Shown one piece after another: positions 1 through 12,933 of a stretch of DNA of 60,000 nt. The notes under the pieces were generated by a model. That model was not told the origin of the DNA. It searched no databases and saw only the letters and a list, made by a program, of their open reading frames with translations. This DNA is from Symbiodinium natans (taxonomy: Eukaryota > Sar > Dinophyceae > Suessiales > Symbiodiniaceae): the NCBI GenBank assembly GCA_905221605.1, contig CAJNDS010002600.1, positions 126,001 through 186,000 on the forward strand. The letters are read 5' to 3'. Every line of letters begins with the position of its first letter. The stretch's first letter is position 1. The position numbers and the translations under genes are program-made.

Positions 1-2107
1 CAGGGTATCGTACGGGTATCGTTCAAGGCATCGTTCGCAAAAGCAAAATATGCGCTGCCCGTGATACGCGGCAGGAGCTATTGTAAGTTCTCCTCCGGAT
101 GCGCGACCTAAACGGCCTATTCTTCACAAATTTGGGTAGGCTTGACTCCATGCTTTGCTTGCGTTTCTTTCGGGCGGTGGTCCTTCAGCAACCATGTTGG
201 GTGATGCTTTCATGCATGTTGAGCCCAAGCGTTCCTTGGTAACTTCGATACCTGCGAACTGATTCTAGCTGCCGTTCGTAGCTGTAAAGCCCATGCGTTC
301 ATTGGCCGGAAGGGATCCTGCAGTCGACTTCGTCAACTTCCTGAATCCTCTGCGTTCATTGGGGATTCACGTCTCCCCCCATAAACGGGTCGACTTTCCC
401 GAGTCCCTGTAACTGCCCTTAGTCGAGCCTCACCTTCTGCCTGCAGACGTCAGTGGCCATGGCATCCGCGCTTCTTCAGGCCCGCGGTCTGCTAACTTGC
501 CACGCTCTGCATGTTGGCCATTGTCGTGATATCTTTGACGTCTCATGAACTCAGAAGCTAAAAGAGCTCCTTCAGAAGATCCAGGTTTGAGGAGCCGACC
601 TATCAAGAAAGCATCATTTGCGTGGGTGCCTTTTTTTGGTTTTTGCTTGAATGTGGGTTTTAGGTGCTTGTGGTTCAGGGGCTTGGGTTTTAGGCCCTAA
701 ACCCAATCCCCTGAACCTCAAGAGATGTGCGGATCTGGAAGGATGCCGAAACCATGTCCTGCACCACCGACGAGGCTTCGGACTCCACATCCCCTGAACC
801 ACCTGAACCTCTGAATTTGAGCCCTGCCCCCTCACCTGGCAAACGAACCGAGGCGTATGATGTTGGGGTTCAGAGTTCAGGGTTCAGGATTCTAAGCTCC
901 CGAAACCTTCACGGTTTAGGGCTTGTAGGGCTGTAGGGGTTGGGGACTTGGGGGGATTTTAGAATCGCAGGGTGGGAAAAAGGTTAACTGCTTTGGAAAG
1001 TTACGCTGTTTGCTGCCTTCTTTACAGGGTAAAGGGTTAAGGGTTTTGGGTTTGGTGGGTTTTGGGTCTAGACCTTAACCTTATGGTCCTTTGCTTTCTC
1101 TTAGAATTCATGAGACGTCAACGCACGGGCGGCTTTTATGTTGGGTTCCTGTCAAGAGAGTTCCCCGCAGACCCAACCTCCAGCACTAATATCATTGCCC
1201 GATGATGAGCCCGTGTGACAGGATCAGACTGAACCGGCCGCGGTCTCAACGAACCCGGATGGGCGACTTAGAACGGGGCTTTGACAGCTTAAGGCCCTGC
1301 GGCCAGTTCTCTAAGATGGTGCTTGATTGGGGTACCCCAAGTGATGTCCGAACCCTAAACCCGACACTCAAGCCATTGAACACTGAGCCCGAATCCCTCA
1401 ACCCTCAACCCTACTACATCCGAAGTCGCAGCAGACGTCGACCATTCTTGGTCCAAGGTTCACATCCCCTCAACTTCTGAACCTCTGAATTTGAACCCTG
1501 CCCCCTAACCCTGATGTAGGTTTTTCAATGTACGGTTTTAGAGTTTAGGGTTTGGGGTTCAGGGTTCAGGGTAAAGTTTGGGCTTTCGGGAGCGTAGCGG
1601 GCGTTGGCGTGTTGCGTCGCTTGACCCGCCTAATCCTGAACCCTAAACCCAGAACCCTGTCCGCACTTGCTTGGAGCTTCGGGGTTTTGGGGTTCAGCGT
1701 GCTCCTGTTCACCCTTGGTTTCCAGGATGCCGAGGGCCGGTTTAGGGTTTTAGGGTTTTAGGGTTTAGGGACATGAAAGAATTGGCAGCAGCGCCCATGA
1801 AAGAATTGGCAGCAGCACCCATCAAAGCTGGAACGCTATAGCTGGTAGGGTCGTAACATCAGAGGCGTGCCGTGATTGAAGTCTTTGGAGTTGATCTGAG
1901 GGAATGCGCTACGACCGCTTCGGTATTATTCTCTTCCCTGAATTCTTTTGCTCCTTTTTTGGGGCCGCCCGGTCTCCCGGTCCCGTGATTGCTGCTTTGC
2001 CTGTCCCTGATCCCTTGGTCTGCTGGTCCCCTTGCCTGAACGAATGTCGTGCCAGATGTTTTGTTTCGTGTGTGTGTGTGTGTGTGTGTGTGTGCAAGGC
2101 TGCAGAC
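1..2107. other. No recognisable gene; degenerate telomere-like DNA
   Basis: I find no convincing exon here. The stretch holds scattered, degenerate TTTAGGG/CCCTAAA-like words (for example around 640-720, 1030-1060, 1350-1400 and 1540-1770), a 24-bp direct duplication near 1771-1818 and a (GT)n run at about 2070-2094. Open frames in this part have no family resemblance and use codons unlike the clear exons further right. Confidence 0.6.
535..1121. repeat. Candidate 587-bp element with 18-bp inverted termini
   Basis: The 18 bases at 535-552 (TTGACGTCTCATGAACTC) match the reverse complement of 1104-1121 at 17 of 18 positions. The interior carries telomere-like words and no ORF of note. This could be a non-autonomous transposon, or a chance pair of related motifs; no target-site duplication is evident. 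Confidence 0.3.
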
Positions 2108-3699
2108 ATGGCCACAGCGTAAAAAAATGCGAGTTTTGGGTTTTGGGCTTAGAAGGATGAGAGAAAACGGAGTTTGTGTTTGGGGTCCCTTAGGAGAGAT
2201 AGGGAAGTGTGAAGTTTTTCGTTCGCCACTTCCTTAATGAGCGATTTTAGTATCCTGGTGTCCCGATTACAAAAAACAGATTCACCGAGACATCCCCTTA
2301 AACATTCGATCCAGGTCCCCGAAGGCCTGAAACGCCACATTTCCCAAATCTGCCATGGGAGATCTTGGGGCTTGCGACCTATTTTCGTCAGAAGGTGTTA
2401 GCAGTGGAGCAATAGTGTGGCAACACTGGACAGAAAACATCGCTCGCAGGTGACTTGGATGATGCGCGGTTTCCAGACACGTGTGCTGTCGACAGTGCCA
2501 AAAAGCCCGATTGCCTGCAGATGTAGATTGCTGCACGTGCGAGTGCCTAAGATACAAAGCCATAAGACAGAAGTTCGGGATTGCCTTGAAACCCAGATTG
2601 AATTACCCAGTGACTCCTCCTCGCAAGAACTCATGAACATGTGGTTCCAAAGTTGCCGTTCCGGAACAGATCTCCGCTCCTTTATGCATGCTTCAAGGCT
2701 AGGACGGCTAGGCTTTTGCAGATGTCTGCCTGATTCCTCCTCCGTCGGCCTGGGAAGTGTAGTTCAGGCAAACAGCAACTTTTCGGAAGATGTTCCTCCA
2801 GAAAAAGTTCACTCCAGAAGGCTTGCAGGTCCAGCATTTCACAGCTGCCTTGGAGCTCTTTGCACAGTGTGCCCTGTTGCACGCACCTGGCCTGACGGCT
2901 GCATTTGCTGTTCTTGGCTCGTTTCAGCAGCTTGAACATCCCTAGATCCGGGGAGCTCCTTGTCGACTGAATTCTACAGTGCTGAATCACCTGAAGTTGC
3001 ATGTCGGCCTTAATGCTGTCTTGCTGGCCGTTAGTGCAGCAGCAGTAAGTAAACAGCCGTCATCAAACTAACGTGCGTGTCATTGCTTGTTGCACTTGAA
3101 GCAGCGAAGTCTGTGTCTCCACGGCGAGCCATGTTGCCAACTGCTGCAGTTCAGACGTTGTCTGTGTGGAGGACTCAGGCAAGTCATCCTTGTTATGCGG
3201 GTTTTGCAAGATCGCCCAACTTTACTTCGCCCCCACGAAGTCTGCCATCAAAATCCTGAGCAGCATGAAGCCCTGCGAAGACTCTTCGACACTTAACCCA
3301 AGGGCCTGCCTCACGGTTCACGTGTGGTGATGTTGCGGCACAACGAACACGACAACAGTTTCAAGAAGAGAAACATGAAGAGTAAGACAGAAAATAGCAC
3401 GAAGATGAAGAATATAAGAACAGTAAAAAAGAAGAACATGCGGATGTCAAATACAATATGGTTTCGTACAAGAGTGCACGCAAGGCTCGTGCCAAGCCGG
3501 GCTGATTGGTCTGCTTGCCCTGGGACTGGGTGCATACATGTGCATAGCGTATCAGGGTGCATGAACCAATAAGCGCCTGAGCATCATTCGCTTGGTTTTC
3601 TGCTCACTTAGCCAGTACCTGCCCGCAAACCTGAATTCTGAACCAAGTCAGTTTCAAACTCATGTAGGCCCTGAAATCCACAAAGCGCCTCATGCAGTC
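2108..3699. repeat. 1.6-kb dispersed repeat, copy 1
   Basis: This stretch aligns along its whole length with 15176-16790 in the same orientation. Shared landmarks include the segment before GTGCCAAAAAGCCC (near 2500 and 15540), the segment around TCTCCACGGCGAGCCATG (near 3117 and 16170) and the segment AACGAACACGACAACAGTT (near 3343 and 16379). Open frames on both strands are broken at different points in the two copies. On the minus strand a stretch of about 40 residues (containing LATWLAVETQTSLL) is conserved in frame between copies, so the repeat may be a decayed gene or transposon. No transposase or RT motif was recognised. Confidence 0.75.
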
Positions 3700-6144
3700 C
3701 CAGGGGGGTCGACAGAGCATCCCTAAAGCATAGTATGTTTTGATCCCATGATGCCAGGACAAGGTCTGGTGCCGTGCCCCGCCGCTCGGCAGCGTGCTGC
3801 GTGACCCTGCATAACCTAAGTCTTGTAGGGGCTGAACTTTCACAACACAAAGCCTCTCATCTTACGAATAGGCTCCAAGCATTCTACTACAGCCAGGAAA
3901 TTCAATAACCGGAAGGTTCAAAGCCAGCGGTACCCTCGACCCTCAACCCTGTCACCCCTAAACCCCCGAAATTTCATTCGCGCGTGCCGGTCGCTCTGCT
4001 TCAGGGGATTTTGATGTCTGCAGCTTAGGATTCCTCATGACTGGACCCCCCCCGCCCCTCCCCAAAAGTGACCCTATGGTTTGGTAGATTTAGAGGTGTA
4101 ATCAAAGGGTTCGGGTAAACTTCTCGAATCAAGCCCTCCTGGAAGCAAAGCCGAAACCTTCAATCAACCTTTCACTCCAACCTCCCAGCAAATTCTCCCG
4201 ACACGCACGGCAGTTTGTCTTTCATCGCAGTCCTGGCTGGGGTTCCCTCACCGGGTTTCCAGCTGGGGTTTACTCATGTAGCTTCAATCTCTGCATTCTG
4301 GGCCAGCCTCCTTTGTGTCTCCGGGTCGCTCCAAGGCAGATTGTGCTGTCCTGTGCGGAGGTGGCGGATAAATATGCGCTGGCTCGTGCGTGGCTGCCGA
4401 GGCCGGACGTCAGACTAGGAGTGTTGCCGCAGTAGCAGGGGTGAGTTGCTGTTTCAGCGGCATGTGCCACAACAGTTTCAATAGACACCGGAGAACGAGT
4501 CGGTGCTGAAAACTCTGTTCCCGAGGCTTTGCTGCCGCATCCTGCCGCGTGGTGCAGCTTGACCAGGCTCAGGGCTGAGTTTGCAATTGAGAGCCGCACA
4601 GTAGCCAGTGGAGGACACTACCGGTAGATGATGGTAGGATAAACATTGGAGAACCATCGGCCAATTGCCCCTTTGAGCTCTTGCAACTCAGGGTTTGGGC
4701 ATGTTCGCGGTGTTGTTGAGGTCGCAACACACGACTCTCCTTCTCCATTTTTCCAGGGAAGCATCGGTCGTGCCTTTGCATGACAGGCGGAGGCATGGTA
4801 AAGCTGCAGAGCCGTTCTTTACAAAAGTCTTCCGTAATTCCTCAGCTTTCGAGGCAGCGCAGTCGGTGTTCATGTAGGTCACCAGGTCCCATGCAGGGTT
4901 CTCAGCCTTCTATAGCCATCTATGTCCACGGCGACCACATGTGAGGGCCCGGACAGCGACCCTGACAGCGACGGAGAGAACGAGGCATCCGACACTGTCC
5001 AGTCAGCTCCCTACAGTACCTTTCTAGCCAGGCAGCACCTCCAGCCTAGTTGAGGCCTGAGCTCAGAGAATTTTTCAGCTTCAGAAGCTAATTTAGTTGT
5101 TCTATGGGCAATCAGCTGCGCACCACATAAGCCCTACTTACCATGACGTGAACTGTCGATCCTGTTTTTGAAATGTTTTCGTCTGAAGCAAGCCCCAAGA
5201 AGCGTGAGCAACCCGCACCCTCTGTCATTCCCAAAGTGATTTTAAGTGGTTTAGTCGTTTCTGCCTTGCTCGCACCGTCTCGCGCCCAGTTGCCAGGAGG
5301 AAAGCGGGAACGAGATGAGGGAGGAATCACCGCGCGAGTCAGCACGAAGCTCTGAAGTAGGAATCGCCACGAGCCGCGCGGACACTTGTCTGAAGCTTGC
5401 CAGGGCGGATCTGCTTCCAGGTTCTCTTTCTGGGGTGCCTGGCCAAGCGGTCCCCACGCCTAAACCCCAGACGCTGCGCCCCAAAACCCGAAGCCCCAAC
5501 CAGCCGAAGCCCCAATGCCAACGCCTCCAGGTTCAGGCTGCTCACCGAAAGCCAGAGCCTTTGGATGCAGAAGCCTTGGCTCAGGTCCCGGTTCTCCGAC
5601 GTGTGTGATGCATCTTCGCCCTTCTTGCACCTTGGCAGCTCTTGGCTTGATTCCGCCCTGTGTGAAGGACGAGTCGGAAAAGCGAGTCGACAAAGATAGG
5701 GATCAATTCAACAAACGACCGAGTCAGAAAACAGCAAGGCCTGAGAGTCAGAACACGTCGGGGAGTCAGAAACGGAGAGAGCAGTCAGTTAGAAACCCGT
5801 GGCTGAACAGGTCCCACGGTAGGAGCACGGAGCACACATCGGCTCACTGTTTTCGGATCAGCGTGTTCGAGTCGGATCCGTCCGCATGATCACCCGATGC
5901 ACGAGTCAGATCAAGCGAGGCCGCTTCGGAGCACGGAATCCGATCAGAGTTTGCACGAAGTGGCTCCGAGTGATAGCCGTATCGGGTCACACTTGCAGGA
6001 TAACCCCTTCTTCCATGTCACGCGTTCATTTGTTTCGAGTGCATGGGAGGCAGCATATTATTCGCAAGGGCGGGGGTGACCCCTGGGGCGAGGATGACCT
6101 AAGTGCGAATCCAGAAGAAACAGTCGTGGGAATTTAGATGCCCT
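3700..6144. other. No recognisable gene
   Basis: Short open frames are present on both strands but none shows conserved motifs, a convincing AG|G exon start or strong third-position GC. A few CCCTAAA-like words occur near 3930-3970. I see nothing else to annotate. Confidence 0.5.
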
Positions 6145-6460
6145 GAATGTTAAAAGGAGATGTTGGATTCGGAGAGCCCCAAACCCAAAAAGGAGATGTT
6201 GGTTGCAAAGACCTAAACCCTAAAAGGAGATGTTGGTTGCCAAACCCTAAACCCCGAAAGGCGATGTTGGGATTCGGAGAGACCTAAACCCCAAACAGAG
6301 AGATTGGATTCGGAGAGCCCTAAACCCTACAAGGAGATGTTGGTTGCCAAACCCTGAGCCCTAAAAGGAGATGTTGGATGCGGAGAACCCTACACCCTAA
6401 AAGGAAATATTGGTCGCCAAACCCTAAACCCTAAAAGGAGATGTTGGATGTTGCCAAACC
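6145..6460. repeat. Minisatellite with 'AAGGAGATGTTGG' core
   Basis: About nine imperfect copies of a roughly 30-45 bp unit alternate a telomere-like CCCTAAA word with the core AAGGAGATGTTGG followed by either TTGCCAAA or ATTCGGAGAG. Unit length varies because two sub-motifs are mixed. It appears to be a telomere-like repeat that recruited a spacer and was then amplified. Confidence 0.75.
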
Positions 6461-8939
6461 CTAATCAGTCAGCACGCAACCGCATGAGAGAGAACAGTCT
6501 CGGGGTTCCGGGCATTTTCGACTTGCGTCTGTCAGGGCATTTCTGTCTGGGGGTTCGGGCGGTTTTCGGCTCTGGGGTCTGGAAGGTTTTCGACTCGAGG
6601 CTTTGGGGTTCTCGACCCGCGAACCCTGACTTGAAAGCATTTTTCTGACTTGACCCTCAATGGTTCGCTTTAGCACTCGGGTGCTCGCACATGCAGTGCA
6701 GAGTAGCAGTCTAAAGGTGGTCGTCCCCGGGTGCCCCTTCATGGCCAGTGTGGAACTCGCTGTTTCGCTTGTTTTGGAGCTCTGCTCCGCTCCGAATCCG
6801 GATTTGGGCCCAGCTGTTGTGCTTCACTTGGTCCGTCTCGCCGTCCTGGCAGTTTTCGAAGAGCCGTGTGTGGTGGAAGGTAAGTGAGCTCGTGGAGGGA
6901 GGGCATGCTTGCAGAAAGCAGCGCCTAGTTAAGTAAAGCGAGCGGCAGCCGGTGAGCCTTTGGGTGTGTGCATGTGCATGTCCGGAGGTGTCAGAGACAA
7001 CGTGCTGGCGCGTGACCTGGTGGAAGTGGAAGGCTTGGGATGCCAAGGCAGGACGCCCTGAGTTCCACACTTTTGGGGATATCTGGGCATGTTTGGGAAT
7101 GATCGGGGCGATTTAGGGGGGCTTGCCGGTGAGGCGTTGGAGCGGGTCTCTGCTTTCGACTACGTTGTTCCAAAGTAGGACTGTGAATCCCACAAGTTTC
7201 TCCGCAACGCACCCCAGGAAGCGAGCCAAGTAGGGAAGCCTGTTCCCAGGCGTTGGTGCTTCATCTTGCCGAGTGGGGCAGCTCCAGCAGGCTCGGGGGT
7301 TGGCAACTGCAGCTGGACAGTACAGTAGATGATGGAGTCGCTTCCTTCACGGGGCCAAACTTTGTTGTATGGTGTTGGAAGTCGACTGCTTCTTGTCGCG
7401 GGCAGCAGGGAAGCAGCAAGGAAGTCATAGCGGTGTGAAGGCTATTTCAGAAGTTGCATTGCACATAGTTGCATTTACATTGTCCCCGGAGTCCCCGGTA
7501 CGAATCATTCAGGCTTTGTGAAGTATTTTACCAGTGTTTGGGCAGGCCCTCCACACCGCTCTCCTTGTGAAAGCTGTTGCTGCGTCATGTTGCTGCGTCA
7601 GCTCTGCATCAGCTCCAGTGCATTCGCATGCAAGAGCCCCTTTCTTAGGCCGGCAGCGATCTCGAAGTACGTCGAGATGTTCCGCGAAGGGCAAAAGCTT
7701 ATTCAATCCCTGCCGGATGATCAGCTGCGTGAAGCTGGAGAACAGTTCTTGAGAAAGCGGTGTGCTGGTGATCCGATGCTCGAAAGGTCTTCCGCAGCTC
7801 CTCAGCTGTTGCGGCAGTGAAGTTAGTTCATCGTAAAACGATTTTTGTGTCAGGTTTTAAGTGTCTCGTGCGAGCTGCTCAACCGCCAAGATGCAGAACT
7901 CTAGACCTGATCTGAGGTCAAACGTGGTAACGTGGTACGTACGACAGTCCTTCGCACTTCCACATCTCCGATTTGGACGTAAGCTTCTCAAGCTTCTGCT
8001 TGATAGCCGCCTTTGCGGCTGATTGGATGCCCCACGTGCAGGAAGCTTTTGGGTTCGGTTTGTTGGCTATGTTGGATCTGTTGCTGCTCTCACCGAAAGA
8101 GCACTGGTGGCACAAGGAAGGCCTTCTAATAGTGCTGAGCAGGATCTCCTCATCGCGAGGATCTGGTGGCGCAAGTTAGACCTCCTAGATGTGCTGAACG
8201 GATCTCCTCATCGCGAGGAGTCGCTCAGCGGCAAAGGTGGGTGGATGTGCTCACGACACTGCTCGAACACGACGACGAGCGAGAGAAGCAAGAGCTCATC
8301 ATTCTGAAATCTTCTACATGGAAGATGCAGACCACAGACGAACCTTTGCAGACGTGGACCTGAAGCTTGAAGAGATTCAGCGGTCGTCTGCTGTACAAAA
8401 GCGCTGTTCTCCATGTGCTTTCCCTCCCCGATAGCGACCGTGACCGCATAGCAACCATGTGCTCTCGAAGTACACTGGCGGAGGAAAATCTCATCTGTCC
8501 AGGCCGCCGGGCACTTTTCCCTATGCCATTCCTGAAGTATCCTGAAGTTCTTGCCGTGCAGCAGCCATGACTTCACGGCCATGAGCTCTGCCCGTGTAAA
8601 AAGTACGGACAGTCGTAATCATGCATGGTTGAGTGGTTTCAAGTTTTGAGAAATCTAGCACCAGCTTCCCCGAAATTTCAACCTTCGTGCACCCTGAAGA
8701 TCATCAGCAGTCAGCAGCAATTTCCTCTGGGCGGTAGATTTATCTTTCTTGGCGTGGCTTGTAAAATGCATGGGTCAGCGTTTACTTGTAGACACCATAT
8801 CACGAGAGCTTGCGCAGCCAGGCTCGAGTTTGGTCGACATGCCTTAGCAGGTAAGGTCGGACAAGGTCCTGAAAGTTGTAAGCTAGTGATTCTATCATGG
8901 GATGGGGGGAGAGTCAGTATTGCATGGTTCACACGCAGG
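6461..8939. other. No clear gene; possible decayed coding traces
   Basis: Two short stretches read like coding sequence but cannot be joined. At about 7660-7818 a plus frame contains EMFREGQKLIQSLPDDQLRE. At about 8235-8420 coding-like text moves between plus frames (LTTLLEHDDEREKQELI, then FADVDLKLEEIQRS). The frame change suggests either a missed intron or a decayed gene. No family was recognised. Confidence 0.3.
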
Positions 8940-9235
8940 GCTTCTGTTTGAGGGGGCCCGATACCCCTGCTCCCCGAAACCCTCGAACCCTTGAACGCCA
9001 AATCTTTTTTTCGTGAGCCCCTAAATCCCCAAACCCCGAAGGCCCAAAACCCTACACCCCAAACCCGCCACTCAGGGGCTCAGGGGTTTAGGGGTTCATG
9101 AATGATTTAGGGGTTTAGAGGCAGGGGTTTAGGGATTGAGGGGCTGATTGGTTTAGGGGTTTAGGGATTTGGGGTTTGGGAGTTTAGGATTTTGTTGGGG
9201 TTTCGGGGCTAGGGTTCCGGGGTTGGGCCCTTGCC
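8940..9235. repeat. Degenerate telomere-like tract
   Basis: Mixed CCCTAAA-like words (8970-9060) pass into TTTAGGGG-like words (9070-9220). Heptamers are much less regular than in the arrays inside the recognised genes. From 9236 to 10095 nothing else is recognisable apart from more such words. Confidence 0.6.
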
Positions 9236-10095
9236 AAGCACTTGGGCCTTCGTTGTCCTCGGCCTGCCGCTCAAGTTTCCATATGCAGTCTGCGCCATGT
9301 GGGAGGGCGAGGAGAAGGCAGGGCTTGATTTCTTTGCAGGGGGTGGGCGCAAATCAAAGTCAGAAGAATCCGAACCCTGATCAATGCTTGACGTCAGCAG
9401 TTCATCAGCCATGCAAGGTCAAGCAGCCGACGCTGGCAGAGGCCAGGGGCGTTCAGCAAGCTGTCTTCAGCTCAGATGCCGATGAGATTACTCTAGTCTA
9501 TTCCAAAGCCCTCAACTTCTGAACCTTCGGTTGTGTCACTTCCTAGTGGTGCAGACGAAAGTAGAATTCTCCCTGAAGGATAGAACGAAGTGACTTCTCA
9601 GAGCTTCTTTGTTACATCTGCTCCACTCTGTTCACAGTGCTCTGTTCACAGCGGTCGGTGTGCATGATTGAAGTGATGATTGGGAAATGACCAAGTAACC
9701 CTCAACCAGAAAGAACTTTGGTGGATTTTCCAGCCATGCTTTGCATTCGCTTCGTGCGCCAGCTGCTTTTGAGGAATGTATGGACTGGCTCAGTGAGAAC
9801 TTCAAAAAAGGGGATTCCTCGAGTCTATGAATCTGTTGGGGTTGGGGGGCGGACCCGCAACGTGATCCAATAGAGTTCAGGGGCATTTCCCAATGGCGCC
9901 GAACAAGGACCCCACTTAGGATCTCCATAAACCTAAGTTTTGGGACTTGTGTCCCCAGCTCAGGGCCCCACAAGCCTGCATATAACTTCAGGTATAACCC
10001 TAAGCCCTCTGATGTGAGGAGGGGGGGCCCAGTGAAGAGGAACCCTTTCCTTGTCTGTTCCTTAGGTAACTTAAACCTTAAACCCTAACCCTAAG

Positions 10096-10175
10096 GCGTT
10101 GCGACGCCTCGGCCCATGAAGCCTTCCAAGCCCAGAAGACGCAGGCAGCAGCAAAGCAGGAAGAACTCCGCGAAG
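10096..10175 (+). CDS. Isolated putative exon, coiled-coil-like
   Basis: An AG|G acceptor follows a CCCTAA array. The frame then reads RCDASAHEAFQAQK and AAAKQEELRE with GC-rich third positions, and ends at a GC donor (GAAG|gcaaag). Composition and flanks match the exons of the recognised genes. No partner exon was found with confidence; a segment at about 10786-10812 could be another. It may belong to an upstream gene largely outside what I can recognise. Confidence 0.4.
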
Positions 10176-10340
10176 GCAAAGCCACAAGAGCCCATTCGGG
10201 TTTAGGGTTTAATTAGGGTTTAGGGTATAGGGTTTAGGGCTTTTGTCCCCTTGATATCTGTTCGGGGCCTTTGACCGTGTAGGGGCCCAACTGTGCAGAC
10301 ACATGCCGATGCCACTTTGTTGTCTTGCACGCTGCTGGCC

Positions 10341-10603
10341 CTCTTTCTCTCTTTCTCTCTTTCTCTCTTTCTCTCTTTCTCTCTTTCTCTCTTTCTCTCT
10401 TTCTCTCTTTCTCTCTTTCTCTCTTTCTCTCTTTCTCTCTTTCTCTCTTTCTCTCTTTCTCTCTTTCTCTCTTTCTCCTCTTTCTCTCTTTCTCTCTTTC
10501 TCTCTTTCTCTCTTTCTCTCTTTCTCTCTTTCTCTCTTTCTATCTTTCTCTCTTTCTCTCTTTCTCTCTTTCTCTCTTTCTCTCTTTCTCTCTTTCTCTC
10601 TTT
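10341..10603. repeat. (CTTTCTCT)n microsatellite
   Basis: About 33 near-perfect octamers with one or two slips. It creates long open frames in all three plus frames, which are artefacts. Confidence 0.95.
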
Positions 10604-10651
10604 GCGGGCCTGGACTATCCTTCCTCCTTCCTGTAGTGACAGTGAGAGAGA

Positions 10652-11036
10652 GAGAGAGTTTAGAGTTTAGAGTTTAGAGTTTAGAGTTTAGAGTTTAGGG
10701 TTTAGGGTTTAGGGTTTAGGGTTTAGGGTTTAGGGTTTGGGGTTTGGGGTTTGGGGTTTAGGGTTTAGGGTTTTAGAACACGAGGCCTACGCCGACTATT
10801 GCTGTGCGCAGGCTGCTTTACCCTCAGAGCTTCGACCCAAACCCTAAACCCTAAACCCTTGTCAAAACCCGAGACCCCTACACCCCTAAACGTTAAACCC
10901 CTAACCCTAAACCCTAACCCGTAACCTCTGAACCCTAAACCCGTAACCCCTAAGCCCTAAGCCCTAAACCCCAAACCCTGAACCCTGAGCCCTGAGCCCT
11001 AAACCCTAAACCCTAAACCCTGAACCCAAAACCCGG
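10652..11036. repeat. Opposed telomere-like arrays
   Basis: TTTAGAG/TTTAGGG heptamers run from 10652 to about 10770. After a unique spacer of about 70 bp the complementary CCCTAAA form runs from about 10840 to 11030. The two arrays face each other and could fold into a large hairpin. Confidence 0.85.
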
Positions 11037-11078
11037 CACAGGTCGTTGAATGACCGCACAAACATACAGAGCGCACAT

Positions 11079-11100
11079 GAGTGTGAGAGAGAGAGAGAGA

Positions 11101-11147
<47 letters not shown>

Positions 11148-11232
11148 CGAGAGCGAGAGCGAGAGCGAGAGCGAGAGCGAGAGAGAGGACGAGAGAGAGG
11201 ACGAGAGAGCGAACGAGAGAGAGGGAGAGAGA
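11079..11232. repeat. (GA)n / (GAGAGC)n microsatellite
   Basis: Purine-only tract of GAGAGA with interspersed GAGAGC units. The stretch 11233-11820 after it shows no recognisable gene. Confidence 0.9.
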
Positions 11233-11820
11233 TTAAAACCCCAAGCCCTCGAGTGCAAGAGCTATCAAGCCAACCCGGGCGCACGAAGCAGTGCATTGAC
11301 ACCTGAACCCTGCAAACACCCAAGTCGTGCCAAGCCCATGTGCCGCAGGGTTTGGGCTTACTGTCCCATATCCCCAACATATCTTATGTTTCATCAGACC
11401 CAGAGTTTTGCAGTCTTATAGTACTGTGCACATGTTTTTGGAACATTTCCGGATCGTTGTTTGTGCGTCCGATGCATGAAACCATTGCAAGCATTCCCCG
11501 CAAGGCGAAAGTTGTCCCAATCCCAGTGTGCCCCTCGGGGAACGCTGTAAAACGCGATACCATGTCACATGGGCTATGTTCTCAGATGGCTTGTGTGGGG
11601 CGTGCCATTAAGGAAAGTGCTTCATACCAAAAAGCCAGTGCCTTGCCTTACCCCGCGCGACCCTCGCGCAGGGCCACAAATATGCCCCTCCCCAACACAA
11701 TGATTTTCCTTCACACTGCATGCGCTCGTGAGTTCTCCTCCAGTCCGAAAAACCCTACCCTGAGCGGCGTGCGTGCACGAGCGCGTACGTGCACGAGCGC
11801 GCGTGCAACAGCGTCACTCT

Positions 11821-12826
11821 AGCGCTTCCTCTCTTCCTCTCTTCCTCTCTTCCTCTCTTCCTCTCTTCCGCTCTTTCCCTCTTTCTCCCTTTCTCCTCTT
11901 TCCCTCTTTCCTTCTTTCCTTCTGTCTCTCTGTCTCTCTGTCTCTCTGTCTCTCTGTCTCTCTGTCTCTCTGTCTCTCTGTCTCTCTGTCTCTCTGTCTC
12001 TCTGTCTCTCTGTCTCTCTGTCTCTCTGTCTCTCTGTCTCTCTGTCTCTCTGTTTCTCTGTCTCTCTGTCTCTCTGTCTCTCTGTCTCTCTGTCTCTCTG
12101 TCTCTCTGTCTCTCTGTCTCTCTGTCTCTCTGTCTCTCTGTCCTCACCCGAGTTTCTCGGGTTCTCTCTGTCTCCTTTTCTCTCTTTCTCTGCTCTTCTC
12201 CCTCCCCCCTCTCTTTATCTCTTCTCCTGTTCTCTTTTTCTCTTCTTTCTACTTCCTTCCCCCCTTTCTCTCTGTTCTCTCTTTCCTCTTTCTCTTCTTT
12301 TCCTTCCCCCTCTTCCCTCTTTCTCTCTTTTTTTCTCTCTTTCCTCTCTTTCTCTTCTTTTCCTCGTTCTCTCTTTTCTCTCTTTCTCTCTTTCTCTCTC
12401 TCTCTTCTCTCTTTCTCCCTTCTCTCTTTCTTCTTCCTCTCTTTCCTTTCTCCTCTTTCTCCTTCATTTTTTTTTTTTTTTTTTTTTTTTTGTATCTTTG
12501 TTTTTTTTTTTTAATCCTTTTCTTCGCTCTCTTTCTCTCTTGCCCTCTTTCTCTCTTTCGCTCTTTCGCTCTTTCTCTCTTTCTCTCTTTGCCTCTTTCT
12601 CTCTTTCTCTCCTTCTCTCTTTCTCTCTTTCTCTCTTTCTCTCTTTCTCTCTTTCTCTCTTTCTCTCTTTCTCTCTTTCTCTCTTTTCTCTCTTTCTCTC
12701 TTTCTCTCTTTCTCTCTTTCTCTCTTTCTCTCTTTCTCTCTTTCTCTCTTTCTCTCTTTCTCTCTTTCTCTCTTTCTTTCTTTCTCTCTTTCTCTCTTTC
12801 TCTCTTTCTCTCTTTCTCTCTTTCTC

Positions 12827-12857
<31 letters not shown>

Positions 12858-12882
12858 CTCTTTCTCTCTTTCTCTCTTTCTC

Positions 12883-12933
<51 letters not shown>

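Noticed and set aside
2417-2935. 172-residue plus ORF
   Set aside because: Lies in the dispersed repeat; the corresponding frame in the second copy (15.5-15.9 kb) is not conserved.
10293-10677. Long open frames of Ser-Leu-Phe repeats
   Set aside because: Direct translation of the (CTTTCTCT)n microsatellite in all three frames.
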